This document shows positions 1 to 9,072 of a DNA stretch of 64,000 bases, piece by piece (position 1 is the first letter of the stretch; the number at the start of each line of letters is the position of its first letter). Under the pieces are notes generated by a model that did no database searches, was not told the origin of the DNA, and was given only the letters and a program-made list of their open reading frames with translations. Made by a program: the position numbers and the translations under genes. This DNA comes from Sinomonas susongensis (GTDB taxonomy: Bacteria > Actinomycetota > Actinomycetes > Actinomycetales > Micrococcaceae): the NCBI RefSeq assembly GCF_005877005.1, contig NZ_SSNH01000003.1, positions 116,782 to 180,781 on the forward strand, read 5' to 3'.

Positions 1-5
1 TTCGG

Positions 6-24
6 GGCCCCCTTTTGGGGGGCC
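6..24 (-). terminator. GC hairpin downstream of the amidohydrolase gene
   Basis: A seven-pair G+C stem (GGCCCCC against GGGGGGCC with one extra G) closes on a TTTT loop. It lies about 65 bases past the stop of the leftward amidohydrolase gene, followed by a second GC-palindromic stretch. A terminator role is inferred from position; the gene on the other side is outside the window. Confidence 0.4.
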
Positions 25-88
25 GCCCGGGCCCCCGCCCGGGCGCCCCCGCGTCTGACCTCCCGTGATGAATCCGCTTAAAGTGCCG

Positions 89-1723
89 TCAGAACGAGAG
101 TCGCTCAGCTCTCGCCATCCCCAGCCGCAAGTCGCCGTCCACCGCCGTGCCGAGCACTGCCGATTCGGCGAGCTCATCCGGCTCCGCGGTGAGGGGGTCG
201 AGTTCGAGGAAGGTGAGGTCGGCCCGCTTGCCCACGGCGATGGAACCCGACTCGCCCCAGGCGCCGGCGGCCCGTGCCGCATGCGAGGTGTAGCCCTCGA
301 GGGCCTGACGTGCGGTGAGCGCCTGCGACGGCAGGATGGGTTCGTCGTGGGTTCCTGCCCGGCGGCGGAGCTGGGCGTCGGCGATGATCGGCAGCGGCGG
401 GAACGGGGCGATCGGCCAGTCCGAACCGAGCGCGAGCGTCGTGCCCAGATCGCGTAGGTCCCGGCATCGCCAGGCGCGCCGGGCGCGGACCGGTCCCAGA
501 CGGACGCTCCAGTTGTCGCTCTGGTCGGCGCGCGAGTAGTGGGTGCAGTGGGTCGGCTGCATCGAGGCGACGACGCCCGAACCGATGAAGCGTTCGACGA
601 CGGCGTCCGGCACCGTCTCGATGTGCTCGATGCGGTGAACCGCGCGTCCACGGACCACGGGCTTGAGGGCGAGGAGGGCATCGAGCACATGGCCGACGCC
701 CGCATCGCCGATCGCGTGGGTCGCGGTCGGGATGCCGCGCTCCGCGAAGAACGCCACCGCCCTGGAGTATTCCGCGGGGTCCGGCCAGTAGGCAGCCGTG
801 GATTCGCCGAGCGTGTCCTGTTCGTACAGCCAGGCCGTGCCGTTGTCGATGGTTCCGTCGATGAAGAGCTTGATGCCGGCGACCTCCCATCGTCTCCCGC
901 CGATGCCGATTGTGGCAGCTAGGGCTGCCCAGGCGTCGGGGCCGGTTCCGGGGGAACACCATGGGGAACAGCGGAGACGAACCGGGAGCTCGCCGCGTTC
1001 CTCAAGCGCCCGGTACAGGGCCGCGGACTCCTCCGAGTGGTCCATGACGTGAACCCCCGTGAGGCCTGCTGCCGCAAACCCCTCAAGCACCTGGGCGAGA
1101 CGATCGCCGCGCTGCTCAAGCGTCTCTGCCGGCAGATGGCGGGCCACGAGTTCGCACGCGGGGAACTCCAGGAGCAGCCCTGTCGGCCGCCCGTCCGCGT
1201 CACACACAACAGATGCCGCGCCGTCGAACGACCGAGGGCCATCGATGCCGGCGACCTCGAGCGCCCGCGAACTCGCAAGCGCGGAGTGGCCGTCGAACAG
1301 CCGGACGAACGCCGGCCTGCCGCCGAGGACGCCCTCGACCGCCTCGGCGGTGACGGGCACGCCCCCGAACGCGTTCGGGTCGAGGCCCCACGCCTGGATC
1401 CACTCGCCGGGGCCGAGCCGGGACGCCTCCGCCGCGAGCCGCCGTCGGACCTCGTCGAGATCCTGGACGCCGCTCAGGTCCGCGCCCGCAGTGATGTCGA
1501 GGCCGAACACTGGGTGCGCGTGCGCATCGACGAGCCCGGGCACTACGGTAGCCGACCCCAGGTCCAGGATCTCGGTACCGGCGGCCGCCCACGAGCCGGC
1601 GTCGTCGCGCGTTCCGAGCGCGGTGATCCGGCCGCCGCTGGTGGCGATGGCCTGCACTGGCCCGCGGTGCCCGGGTTCGAGGGTGTGGATGGTGTCGGCA
1701 AGGATGATGCGATCAGGCGTCAT
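89..1723 (-). CDS. Amidohydrolase family 3 (YtcJ-like) metal-dependent hydrolase
   Basis: A 544-residue protein of the amidohydrolase superfamily, Amidohydro_3 type, expected to hydrolyse C-N bonds in amides or cyclic ureides in the cytoplasm. The N-terminal beta-sandwich strand (GSATVVPGLVDAHAHP) carries the HxH metal pair. Later family features are the HAIGDAG and HRIEHIE segments and the C-terminal ALGSDWPIAP motif with the metal-binding Asp. ATG at 1723 is preferred because it overlaps the permease stop (1713-1715) and removes about 20 unlikely N-terminal residues. Co-transcription with the amino-acid-type permease suggests the permease imports the substrate, but the substrate cannot be read from sequence. 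The TetR palindrome at 3251 probably controls both. Confidence 0.85.
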   Translation of the reverse strand: MTPDRIILADTIHTLEPGHRGPVQAIATSGGRITALGTRDDAGSWAAAGTEILDLGSATVVPGLVDAHAHPVFGLDITAGADLSGVQDLDEVRRRLAAEASRLGPGEWIQAWGLDPNAFGGVPVTAEAVEGVLGGRPAFVRLFDGHSALASSRALEVAGIDGPRSFDGAASVVCDADGRPTGLLLEFPACELVARHLPAETLEQRGDRLAQVLEGFAAAGLTGVHVMDHSEESAALYRALEERGELPVRLRCSPWCSPGTGPDAWAALAATIGIGGRRWEVAGIKLFIDGTIDNGTAWLYEQDTLGESTAAYWPDPAEYSRAVAFFAERGIPTATHAIGDAGVGHVLDALLALKPVVRGRAVHRIEHIETVPDAVVERFIGSGVVASMQPTHCTHYSRADQSDNWSVRLGPVRARRAWRCRDLRDLGTTLALGSDWPIAPFPPLPIIADAQLRRRAGTHDEPILPSQALTARQALEGYTSHAARAAGAWGESGSIAVGKRADLTFLELDPLTAEPDELAESAVLGTAVDGDLRLGMARAERLSF

Positions 1724-3200
1724 GGGCTTCAGTGCTCCCACTCTCAGTGCTTCCAATTCGTGCGTAGGCGGCCGGGCGGGCACGTCGCAGCCACCGCGCC
1801 AGGAGGAGGCCGACGGCGAAGACCACCGGCGCGATGGACATGAGGACCGCGTTGGTCACTGCGTCGGCGAATGTGAGGAGCTCGATGTTGACTCCGATGA
1901 GGACCACGGCCGCGAACAGCAGGACGGCGCTCGCAGCGGTCAGCGGCACGGTGAGCCGATTGCGGATCGCCTCGGGGTGGCGGCGGAAGTAGACGAGGGC
2001 GGCGATCGCGACCAGGCCCTGAAGGCCCACGATGCCGAAGATGCCCGGAGTGTTGACCCAGATGAGGAGCTGCTGGTACGGGTCCGCGCCGAGCGCCGCA
2101 CACAGGCCGATCACGACGGCTGCCAGCACCGTCTGCACCTGTCCCGCGCGGTACGGGGACTTGTGCTTGCGGTGCGTGCGGCCGAGGAAGGCCGGGAGCA
2201 CGCCGTCCTGGGCGAGCATGTAGACGTAGCGGTTGATCGCGTTGTGGAAGGCCAGCTGCGACGCGTAGACGCTCGTCACGATGAGGATGTACATCGCGAC
2301 CTCTGCCCACGGCCCCACGTACTGGGCGATGGTCGCGAAGAACATGCCCTGCTGCTGGCTGTTGGCGGCGTCGACCGCGCCTGCATCCCCGTAGGCCTGG
2401 ACGACGGTCCAGACGATGAACGCGTAGAACACCGACATGAAGCCGACCGCGATGAAGGTCGCCCGCGGGACGGCCCGGTCCGGGTCCTTCGCCTCGCGCC
2501 GGTACAGGACGGTCGACTCGAAGCCCATGAACGCGGCGAAGCAGATGCCGAGGATCGCAAGGACCCCCGGGCTGAACATGGCCTGCGGGGCGAACGAGCC
2601 TGCGGTAACGCCCGAGGCGCCGCCGTGCGCAAGGATCCCGACACCCATGACGGCGAGGATCGCCGTCTCGGCGGTGAGCAGGACCGCGAGGACCTTGGCG
2701 CCGACGTCGATCCCTCGGTATCCGAGGAACCACACCGCCACAATGGCGGCGAACGCGACGATCGGCCACGGGACGTTGAGCCCGAACACGAAGGAGAGCA
2801 TCGCCTGGGTCTGGACGGCGAAGAGGCCGTAGACCCCGATCTGGAGGCAGTTGTACGAGACGACGGCGAGGATCGCCGCTGCGAGCCCGACGGTCTTGCC
2901 GAGGGCGATGGTGATGTAGGTGTAGAAGCCGCCCGCGGCCTTGGCGTGCTTGGTCATCGCCATGAAGCCGATTGCGAAGAGGGCGAGCACGATGCCGGCG
3001 GCGAGGTAGCCGACGGGGGCGCCTATGCCTCCGCGGCTGATCGCCACAGGGGCGACGCCAGCCATGACAGTGAGCGGTGCTGCTGCTGAGATGACGAGGA
3101 ATGCGATGCCGAAAGTTCCGATGGCATTGCGTTTGAGGCCGTCGTTGGGCGCGGCTTCCGTTGCCGCTGTGGTGCCCGTGCTGGTCTCTGTATGGGCCAT
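1713..3200 (-). CDS. APC-family amino acid/amine permease
   Basis: A 495-residue integral membrane protein with about twelve hydrophobic segments, of the amino acid-polyamine-organocation superfamily. The first helix region (GTFGIAFLVISAAAPLTVMAG) and the FxGFES segment in the middle are typical of APC permeases related to the AAT/ethanolamine group. It likely imports an amino acid or amine by cation symport. The start at 3200 has AAGGA six bases upstream, better than in-frame starts further up. Its 3' end overlaps the amidohydrolase start, so translation is probably coupled. The promoter region upstream contains a 25-bp palindrome facing the divergent TetR gene. Confidence 0.85.
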   Translation of the reverse strand: MAHTETSTGTTAATEAAPNDGLKRNAIGTFGIAFLVISAAAPLTVMAGVAPVAISRGGIGAPVGYLAAGIVLALFAIGFMAMTKHAKAAGGFYTYITIALGKTVGLAAAILAVVSYNCLQIGVYGLFAVQTQAMLSFVFGLNVPWPIVAFAAIVAVWFLGYRGIDVGAKVLAVLLTAETAILAVMGVGILAHGGASGVTAGSFAPQAMFSPGVLAILGICFAAFMGFESTVLYRREAKDPDRAVPRATFIAVGFMSVFYAFIVWTVVQAYGDAGAVDAANSQQQGMFFATIAQYVGPWAEVAMYILIVTSVYASQLAFHNAINRYVYMLAQDGVLPAFLGRTHRKHKSPYRAGQVQTVLAAVVIGLCAALGADPYQQLLIWVNTPGIFGIVGLQGLVAIAALVYFRRHPEAIRNRLTVPLTAASAVLLFAAVVLIGVNIELLTFADAVTNAVLMSIAPVVFAVGLLLARWLRRARPAAYARIGSTESGSTEAHDA

Positions 3201-3250
3201 GGGGAGTCCTTGGGAGTGGGTCTGATGGGGGATGGTCGAGATCTCGGAGC

Positions 3251-3275
3251 CTAAAACGAAAGGCTTTCGGTTTAG
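3251..3275. promoter_or_regulatory. 25-bp palindrome, putative TetR operator
   Basis: Half-sites CTAAAACGAAAG and CTTTCGGTTTAG flank one central G, pairing at 11 of 12 positions. It lies between the divergent permease and TetR genes, is far more A+T-rich than its surroundings, and is the best operator candidate for the neighbouring regulator. Confidence 0.65.
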
Positions 3276-3413
3276 TATGCGGCAAGGTGACGTGGAGCAC
3301 AAGGGCGGCATGGGAGCAGGGCGGCATGTGGCACAGAGAGTGCCGGCTGAGCAGAGCGGGCCCGGTCAGGGGAGACGGGGTAGGGTCGAGGGAATACCCG
3401 ACCAATCCAGCCG

Positions 3414-4046
3414 ATGGGAGCTGACGTGGCCCGCCCCTCCGAGCCCCTCATCACGGTCGAGGCCGTCACCGACGCGGCGCTCGAGCTCGTGGACGAGAGC
3501 GGCGACTTCAGCCTCCCTCGGGTCGCGAGGCGGATCGGCGTGACGCAGTCGTCGATCTACCACCACGTGAAGGGGCGGGACGAGATCGTCGAGCTCATGC
3601 GTCGGCGCGTCATCGAGACGGCGGCACCGCGCGCCGTCGTCGGCGACCTCCCCTGGGACGACGCCCTGCGCACCCTCGTGCGCGCCTACCGCGACGGGTT
3701 CGCCCGGCACCCGCGGCTCGCTCCGCTCCTCGTTCAGCAGACGGTCCAGGACGACCTCGTGATCGGCCTCTACGAGGACATCGCGCTCACCCTCGAGCGA
3801 GCGGGCTTCGCTGGGGGCGAGGTGCTCGCGGCGATTTCCACCGTGGACGCCTTCGCGATCGGCGCCGCCCTTGATCTGGCCGCGCCCGACGTCGTGTGGG
3901 CGCCTCCCGGGGAGGGGTATCCGACGCTTGCACGGGCCCTCAGCCACGCCCCGGCCCCGGCGCAGCGCGCGGAGGACGCCTTCGAGTTCGGCCTCGACAT
4001 TCTCGTCGAGGGGCTGCGGGCCCGACTCTCAGCCCGCCGGGGCTAA
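3414..4046 (+). CDS. TetR-family transcriptional regulator
   Basis: A 210-residue one-component repressor. Residues about 10-60 form the TetR helix-turn-helix (DFSLPRVARRIGVTQSSIYHH, with the usual YHHVKGRDEI continuation). The rest is a helical ligand-binding domain. The divergent permease-amidohydrolase operon and the intervening palindrome at 3251-3275 make that operon the likely target, with an imported compound as inducer. GTG at 3426, with GGGAG six bases upstream, is an alternative start four codons later and perhaps the better one. Transcription runs towards a hairpin at 4067 that also serves the convergent VOC gene. Confidence 0.9.
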   Translation: MGADVARPSEPLITVEAVTDAALELVDESGDFSLPRVARRIGVTQSSIYHHVKGRDEIVELMRRRVIETAAPRAVVGDLPWDDALRTLVRAYRDGFARHPRLAPLLVQQTVQDDLVIGLYEDIALTLERAGFAGGEVLAAISTVDAFAIGAALDLAAPDVVWAPPGEGYPTLARALSHAPAPAQRAEDAFEFGLDILVEGLRARLSARRG

Positions 4047-4066
4047 AGGCTCGGGGCCAACGAAAA

Positions 4067-4098
4067 GCACCGCCCCGAGAAGTCCTCGGGAGCGGTGC
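4067..4098. terminator. Bidirectional terminator between convergent genes
   Basis: The arms GCACCGCCCCGAG and CTCGGGAGCGGTGC pair over 13 positions with one bulge around a four-base loop. The hairpin sits in the 80-base gap between the convergent TetR and VOC genes, so it probably terminates both. Confidence 0.7.
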
Positions 4099-4126
4099 CT
4101 CAGGTGGATGCTGCGCCGGAAGGGGA

Positions 4127-4531
4127 CTACGCCTGCTGGATCCGGACGGTGTTGCCCGCAGGGTCGCGGAGGGCGGCGTCGCGCACGCCCCACGGCTGGC
4201 TCATCGGCTCCTGCAGCACCTCGACGCCCGGCGCTGCGGCGGCCTTCTCGAACGTCGCGTCGAGGTCTTCGGCGCTGAAGTTGATGCCGCCGAGCTCGCC
4301 CTTCGCGAGCAGCGCGGAGATGGCCTCGCCGTCCTCCTTCGAGCGGCCGGCCTGCGGCTGCGAGAGGACGATCTGGATTTCGGGCTGATTCGGGGTGCTG
4401 AGGACAACCCAGCGGAAGCCTTCGCGGGCCACCTGGTTCTGGACCGTCAGGCCGAGGGTGTCGCGGTAGAAGGAGATGGCCGCGTCGGGATCATCGACGA
4501 GGACGTGAACGGTGCTGAGGGAGACTGTCAT
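4127..4531 (-). CDS. VOC-superfamily (glyoxalase/bleomycin-resistance fold) protein
   Basis: A 134-residue protein with the paired beta-alpha-beta-beta-beta modules of the vicinal-oxygen-chelate fold. It opens with the LSTVHVLVDDPDAAISFYRD signature and ends with VRDAALRDPAGNTVRIQQ, typical of cytoplasmic glyoxalase-like proteins. His9 and the Glu in EIQIVL are plausible metal ligands. The gene starts 10 bases after the AraC gene. This AraC-VOC pair recurs across Actinomycetota. The substrate is unknown; such proteins can isomerise, cleave or simply bind small electrophiles. Confidence 0.85.
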   Translation of the reverse strand: MTVSLSTVHVLVDDPDAAISFYRDTLGLTVQNQVAREGFRWVVLSTPNQPEIQIVLSQPQAGRSKEDGEAISALLAKGELGGINFSAEDLDATFEKAAAAPGVEVLQEPMSQPWGVRDAALRDPAGNTVRIQQA

Positions 4532-4541
4532 GGAACTGATG

Positions 4542-4997
4542 CTAGGCCGACGCCTTGACGAGCGCTTCTCCGAAACTGCTTGAATCCCGGCTGGCGCCCC
4601 CGGTCTTCCGGGGCCGCGACACGACCATGATGTGGCAGCTCGGGAGGACCCGCCAGTCCTCGTGGTCCCGCGCCCGGTACGCCGACGGCGATTCCCCGAC
4701 GAGTTCCGTGAACCGCGACGAGAAGGAGCCCAGACTCGTACACCCGACCGCGAAGCAGATCTCGGTCACGCTCAGCTCCCCGTAGCGAAGGAGGGCCTTC
4801 GCCCGTTCGATGCGCCGCGTCATGAGATAGGCGTACGGCGTCTCCGAATACGCCTCCCGGAAGCGGCGGCTGAAGTGCGCAGTGGACATGAGCGCTGTGC
4901 GGGCGAGGGCCGAGACGTCGAGCGGCTGCGCGTACTCGCGGTCCATCCGGTCGCGGGCACGGCGCAGCCGCTTCAATTCGTCGAGATCAACAGCCAT
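4542..4997 (-). CDS. Short AraC-family regulator paired with a VOC gene
   Basis: A 151-residue protein that is almost wholly the AraC DNA-binding domain: first helix-turn-helix around VSALARTALMSTAHFSRRF, second around SVTEICFAVGCTSLGSFSSRF, and the closing ELVGESPSAYRAR. It has no N-terminal cupin sensor. A short tail of about 45 residues after the domain (RVLPSCHIMVVSRPRKTGG) resembles that seen in homologues next to VOC genes. It probably activates itself and the downstream VOC gene. How it senses a signal without a sensor domain is not evident. Confidence 0.88.
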   Translation of the reverse strand: MAVDLDELKRLRRARDRMDREYAQPLDVSALARTALMSTAHFSRRFREAYSETPYAYLMTRRIERAKALLRYGELSVTEICFAVGCTSLGSFSSRFTELVGESPSAYRARDHEDWRVLPSCHIMVVSRPRKTGGASRDSSSFGEALVKASA

Positions 4998-5030
4998 ACG
5001 ACCAGTGTGCCTGTGGGCCCGGGAGATTGA

Positions 5031-6515
5031 CTACACGCCCAGATACACCGTCTTGCCCCACGTGTAGAACTCGATCGCCGTCCTGCCCTGCTCCCGGAAC
5101 GTGTTGGTCGAGGAGTCTTTGATGCCGCCGAACGGCACGTTGAGGTCGAGGCCCGACGTGGGCCGGTTGACCTTCACGACGCCCGCCTGCGCCCGCTCCG
5201 CGAAGTCCGTCGCGAGCGCGAGCGAATCGGTGCAGATCCCCGCGGTGAGTCCGTAGCGGGAGGCGTTGACGGACGCGAGGCCGGCCTCGTAGTCGGGCAC
5301 CTCGAGCACGACCACGACGGGGCCGAAGATCTCGTCGGTGACTACGGGGTCGTCCGCGTCGACGTCGGCGAGCACCGTCGGAAGGAAGAACAGGCCGCCT
5401 CGGGAGGGCTCGCCGTCATCCGTTCCCGTGAGGAGGCGCGCCCCGCGCTCGACGGCGCCGCGCACCGCCGCGGCGTCCTGGCGCAGCTGAGCCTCGCTCA
5501 CCACGGCACCCATGCGCGCGCCGTCGAGCCCGTCACCCGGCGCGTAGGCCGCGGCCTGGTGGACGAGCGCGTCCACGAATTCGCCGCGTACGCCGGGGGT
5601 GACGTACACGCGGGACGTCGCGGTGCAGGCCTGGCCCGTGAGCCCGAATGCGCCTGCGGCGACCACCGCAGCAGCGGCTTGGGGAGCCGCGTCGTCGAGC
5701 ACGAGCACAGCGTTCTTGCCACCCATCTCGAGCTGCACGCGGGCGCGCCGTGCATCGAGGATGCCGTTGAGGTGGAGTCCCACGGCGGTCGAGCCCGTGA
5801 ACGACAGCCCGGCCACGCGCCCGTCCCGCGCGAGCGCTTCGCCGACCACACGGCCCTTCCCGTGCACCACGTTGAAGACACCAGCGGGGAGCCCGGCGTC
5901 ATGGAGCGCTCGGGCGAGGTGAGTCGCCGAAAGCGGGGTGAGCTCGGCGGGCTTGAGGACGACGGCGTTCCCCGCAACGAGCGCAGGCGCGGCCTTCCAC
6001 GCGGGGATGGCGAGTGGGAAGTTCCAAGGCGTGATGAGCGCGAAGACGCCGAGCGGCTCGCGGCGCGTGGTGACGGTGGTCCCGGGCAGAGAACTGGGCA
6101 GCACCTCGCCCGAGGCCGCCCATCCGAGGGAGCCGAAGAACCGCAGCACGTCGGTGGCACGCCTGACCTCGCCCGAGGCCTCGGCCAAGGTTTTGCCCTC
6201 CTCACGCACGAGGTCAGTGGCGATCCCCTCCGCCCGCTCCTCGAGCAGCGAGGCCGCCTTGATCAGAATCGCGCCGCGCGCCGGGGCGGGGAGGCTCGCC
6301 CATGCCGGCTGCGCGCGGACCGCGGCCGCCACGGCGGTGTCGGCGTCGGCGGCCGTGCCCGCGGGGGAAAGCGCCGCTATCTGGTCGAGGCGCGCGGGGT
6401 TCCGGCGCTCGACGCTTGGCTCGCCTGCCCAGGATCCGCCGATGAGGTGGTGGGCGAGCGCAGGCGGCGCCGCGGTACCGGGGTTTCGCGGGGTTTCCGT
6501 GGTGAAGGAGGTCAT
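5031..6515 (-). CDS. NAD(P)+-dependent aldehyde dehydrogenase, semialdehyde type
   Basis: A 494-residue ALDH-superfamily enzyme oxidising an aldehyde to the acid. Visible elements are the cofactor-binding [11 protein letters not shown] segment, FTGSTAVG, the general-base Glu in LEMGGKN, and the catalytic Cys in GQACTATSR. The closing [15 protein letters not shown] resembles alpha-ketoglutarate-semialdehyde and related dehydrogenases, where a DHDPS-type dehydratase often precedes the step, as it does here. It is the last gene of the leftward catabolic run that begins with the transporter near 13 kb, 24 bases after the SDR gene. The substrate is inferred to be an aldehyde or semialdehyde made by that pathway. 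Confidence 0.88.
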   Translation of the reverse strand: MTSFTTETPRNPGTAAPPALAHHLIGGSWAGEPSVERRNPARLDQIAALSPAGTAADADTAVAAAVRAQPAWASLPAPARGAILIKAASLLEERAEGIATDLVREEGKTLAEASGEVRRATDVLRFFGSLGWAASGEVLPSSLPGTTVTTRREPLGVFALITPWNFPLAIPAWKAAPALVAGNAVVLKPAELTPLSATHLARALHDAGLPAGVFNVVHGKGRVVGEALARDGRVAGLSFTGSTAVGLHLNGILDARRARVQLEMGGKNAVLVLDDAAPQAAAAVVAAGAFGLTGQACTATSRVYVTPGVRGEFVDALVHQAAAYAPGDGLDGARMGAVVSEAQLRQDAAAVRGAVERGARLLTGTDDGEPSRGGLFFLPTVLADVDADDPVVTDEIFGPVVVVLEVPDYEAGLASVNASRYGLTAGICTDSLALATDFAERAQAGVVKVNRPTSGLDLNVPFGGIKDSSTNTFREQGRTAIEFYTWGKTVYLGV

Positions 6516-6539
6516 TGAGGTGTCCTTGGGTGTCGGGGG

Positions 6540-7313
6540 TCAGAGGCTTCGGATGAGTCCGCCGTCGCAGCGCAGGGCGACGCCGGTGATGTACGACGCC
6601 GGCGCGCTGCACAGGAATGCTGCCGCCGCCCCGAACTCCTCGGGTGCGCCGTAGCGGCGGGCGGGAATGGTCTTGCGGGACTCGAGCTGCACCTCGTCGA
6701 GGGAGATTCCCCGGCGCTTGGCCGCGGCCGCGTCGAGCTCGGCAACGCGGTCGGTCGCGATGCGGCCGGGGAGGAGCAGGTTGACGGTCACGGCGTCGAG
6801 GGCGACCTCGGCGGCGAGCGTCTTCAGGTATCCGGCGAGGGCGGCGCGGCCGGTGTTGGACATCGCGAGATTCGGCAGCGGCGCCACGATGCCGCTCGAG
6901 CCGACCGCGAGGATCCGGCCCCAGCGGCGCTGCCGCATGCCGGGGAGGACGCGGGAGACGAGGGCATGATGCGGGCGCACCAGCAGGTCGAACGCGCCCG
7001 CGAGGTCCTCGGCGGAGAGGCTGGCGGCCGCGCCCGGGCGTGGGCCGGGGCCGTTGAGCACTGCGATGTCGATCGGGCCCAGCTCCGCCTCGGCCTGGCC
7101 GACGGCCTCGCCGACCGCGTCCGGCTCGTGGAGGTCCACAGCGATGGCGACAGCCCCGGGAAGGGACGCCGCGACCTGCTCGGCGAGCTCCCGGCGTCGC
7201 CCGGTGATCGCGACGCGGGCCCCTTCGGCGGCGAGGGCCCGCGCGACGGCGAGGCCGAGGCCGCCCGTGGACGCCGCGACGAACGCGGCCTTTCCTGCAA
7301 TTCCGAGGTCCAT
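6540..7313 (-). CDS. Atypical short-chain dehydrogenase/reductase-fold protein
   Basis: A 257-residue Rossmann-fold SDR. The N-terminal [12 protein letters not shown] matches the dinucleotide loop, LNGPGP replaces the usual NNAG, and the C-terminus [12 protein letters not shown] is classical. The catalytic Ser region VGSSGIVAP is kept, but the YxxxK pair is changed: alignment puts Ser152 and Arg156 in the [16 protein letters not shown] segment where Tyr and Lys are expected. It belongs to a divergent SDR branch that may bind NAD(P)H without standard chemistry. ATG at 7313 shares one base with the stop of the preceding lyase gene, so translation is likely coupled. Confidence 0.85.
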   Translation of the reverse strand: MDLGIAGKAAFVAASTGGLGLAVARALAAEGARVAITGRRRELAEQVAASLPGAVAIAVDLHEPDAVGEAVGQAEAELGPIDIAVLNGPGPRPGAAASLSAEDLAGAFDLLVRPHHALVSRVLPGMRQRRWGRILAVGSSGIVAPLPNLAMSNTGRAALAGYLKTLAAEVALDAVTVNLLLPGRIATDRVAELDAAAAKRRGISLDEVQLESRKTIPARRYGAPEEFGAAAAFLCSAPASYITGVALRCDGGLIRSL

Positions 7314-8251
7314 CAGCCGATTCTCACTGCCGTGTCGAGGAGCGTGAGCGCGCTCCGGGCGCCGTCCAGCTGCTCGCGCAGGATCGGCAGGAGCTCGTCC
7401 GGAAGCGGCGCGGACGGGGGGCGGACCGCGGCATCCGCGATGAGCCCGCGCTCGCGGAAGAGGGTCTTGCGGAGCGCGAGGGCGAGGCGTGGCTGCTGCT
7501 CGAGGTTGACCAGTGGCAGGAACGGCGCGAAGGTCCGCCGCGCGGCGGCCGGTCCGCCCTCCACAAAGGCCCGCACCGTCGCGACGAGCGCCTCGGGGCA
7601 CGAGAACCCCGTCATCGCGCCGGCCGCGCCTGCCGCGAGTTCGTCGAGGAGCCCCTGGCCGCCGAGCCCGCCGAACACGGGAACCTCGAGTAACGCAGTC
7701 AGCCGCGCGATCGCGAGCGCCGTGGGCGGGGCCTCGGCCTTGACCGCGGCCACGAAGGGGGCGCGGCGCACGGCGTCGGCAAGCGTTGCAGCCGGGACGG
7801 CGACGCCGCTCGCGGCCGGGTAGTCCTGCACGACGACGGCGGCGCCCGTGGCCCGGTGGATCGCCTCGAGATGGGTGGCGAGGACGTCGGGATCCGGCGA
7901 GTTCGCCTGCACCATGACCGCTTTGAGCCGCCGGCCCAGGACCTGCTGCGCGGCGGTGGCCTCATCGATGGCCGGCCGGGTCGCGAGCGCGGCCACCCCG
8001 GCAACGATCGGCAGCGAGCTCGCCTCCGCTGCGGTCTCGAGGACGAGCGACTTCTCGGCGATGCTGAGCGCGGCCGCTTCACCGAAGACGCCGAGCACGG
8101 TGAGTCCGACGGCGCCGACGGCTTCGTAGTGCTCGACGAGCCCGGCAAGGCTGCCCGTGTCGACATCGCGGGCGCTTCCCGCAAACGGCGTCGGGACGAC
8201 GCCCCACACACCCCGCTCGAGCGGTGCCGCGTGCTCCTGTCCGATCGTCAT
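7313..8251 (-). CDS. DHDPS/NAL-family Schiff-base lyase or dehydratase
   Basis: A 312-residue TIM-barrel protein of the dihydrodipicolinate synthase/N-acetylneuraminate lyase family. It has the N-terminal GVVPTPF strand, a GVFGEAAALS loop in place of the GTTGE motif, the catalytic Tyr in VVQDYPAAS and the Schiff-base Lys in FVAAVKAEA. It is not the biosynthetic DapA by context: it sits among CoA and aldehyde enzymes, so an aldol cleavage or dehydration of a keto acid is more likely. The start at 8251 has GGAGG six bases upstream. The altered GTTGE loop means the substrate carboxylate contacts differ from DapA. Confidence 0.82.
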   Translation of the reverse strand: MTIGQEHAAPLERGVWGVVPTPFAGSARDVDTGSLAGLVEHYEAVGAVGLTVLGVFGEAAALSIAEKSLVLETAAEASSLPIVAGVAALATRPAIDEATAAQQVLGRRLKAVMVQANSPDPDVLATHLEAIHRATGAAVVVQDYPAASGVAVPAATLADAVRRAPFVAAVKAEAPPTALAIARLTALLEVPVFGGLGGQGLLDELAAGAAGAMTGFSCPEALVATVRAFVEGGPAAARRTFAPFLPLVNLEQQPRLALALRKTLFRERGLIADAAVRPPSAPLPDELLPILREQLDGARSALTLLDTAVRIG

Positions 8252-8259
8252 GAATCCTC

Positions 8260-9072
8260 CTATTCTCCGGGCCACACGGGCGGGCGCTTCTCCTGGAACG
8301 CGAGCACGCCCTCGGCCGAATCCTTGCTGTCGAGCGCCGCCATGAGGGCGGGAAGACGCATCGCGCGGGCCTCCGTGGCCGTCAGGTGCGCCGTGCGCGT
8401 GACCATCTGCTTCACGGCCCTGACCGATGTCGGCGCGCACGTCCTGATCTGGTCGAGCCACCGTTCGACGGCGGTGTCGAGCTCGTCGCCGGGGACGACC
8501 TCGTTGACGAGCCCCATGGCCGCCATCTCCGCAGCTCCCGCCATGCGCCCCGTGAGCAGCATCGACATGGCCTGCGTGTAGGGGACGCGGCGCACGAGCT
8601 GGTGGATGCCGCCGTCGAGCGCCAACCGCCCGACGCGCGGTTCCGTGAGGCCGAACCTCGCGTTCTCGGCCGCTACGACGATGTCCGCGCCGAGGACCAT
8701 CTCCATGCCGCCGCCGAGAGCGTAGCCGTTGACCCTCGCGATCACCGGGACGTCGAGTGTCTGGCGGAGGCTCAGGCCGCCGAAACCGTTCGGATCGAGG
8801 TCCGCCCAGTACTCGAGCCCGGTCTTGTCCACGGCCGAGGCGGACATGTCCGCACCGACGCAGAACGCGCGCTCGCCGGTGCCCGTGACGACGACGGCGC
8901 GGACGGTGCGATCCGCCTCGACGCTCGCCCAGACCTCGTTGAGCCGCGCCGTCGTCGGGCCGTCGACGGCGTTGAGCACGTGCGGACGGTCGATCACGAC
9001 CCAGGCGACACCCTCGCGAACGTCGAACCGCACGCCGTCGACCGACTCCTGCGCGTCGGCCCGGGCGTTCAT
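8260..9072 (-). CDS. Enoyl-CoA hydratase/isomerase (crotonase family)
   Basis: A 270-residue crotonase-fold enzyme acting on acyl-CoA in the cytoplasm. The oxyanion-hole regions are visible as CVGADMSA and NGYALGGGMEMVLGADI; the latter holds the first catalytic Glu position. TEPRVGRLALDGG is the second active-site loop, with Glu in the usual place. Hydration of an enoyl-CoA or a related isomerisation is expected. Its ATG overlaps the CoA-transferase stop by four bases, so the two products are probably made together; that enzyme would supply the CoA thioester used here. Confidence 0.88.
   Translation of the reverse strand: MNARADAQESVDGVRFDVREGVAWVVIDRPHVLNAVDGPTTARLNEVWASVEADRTVRAVVVTGTGERAFCVGADMSASAVDKTGLEYWADLDPNGFGGLSLRQTLDVPVIARVNGYALGGGMEMVLGADIVVAAENARFGLTEPRVGRLALDGGIHQLVRRVPYTQAMSMLLTGRMAGAAEMAAMGLVNEVVPGDELDTAVERWLDQIRTCAPTSVRAVKQMVTRTAHLTATEARAMRLPALMAALDSKDSAEGVLAFQEKRPPVWPGE

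Noticed and set aside
7313-8251. Biosynthetic dihydrodipicolinate synthase (dapA)
   Set aside because: The GTTGE loop is altered and the gene sits in a catabolic CoA/aldehyde cluster without lysine genes.
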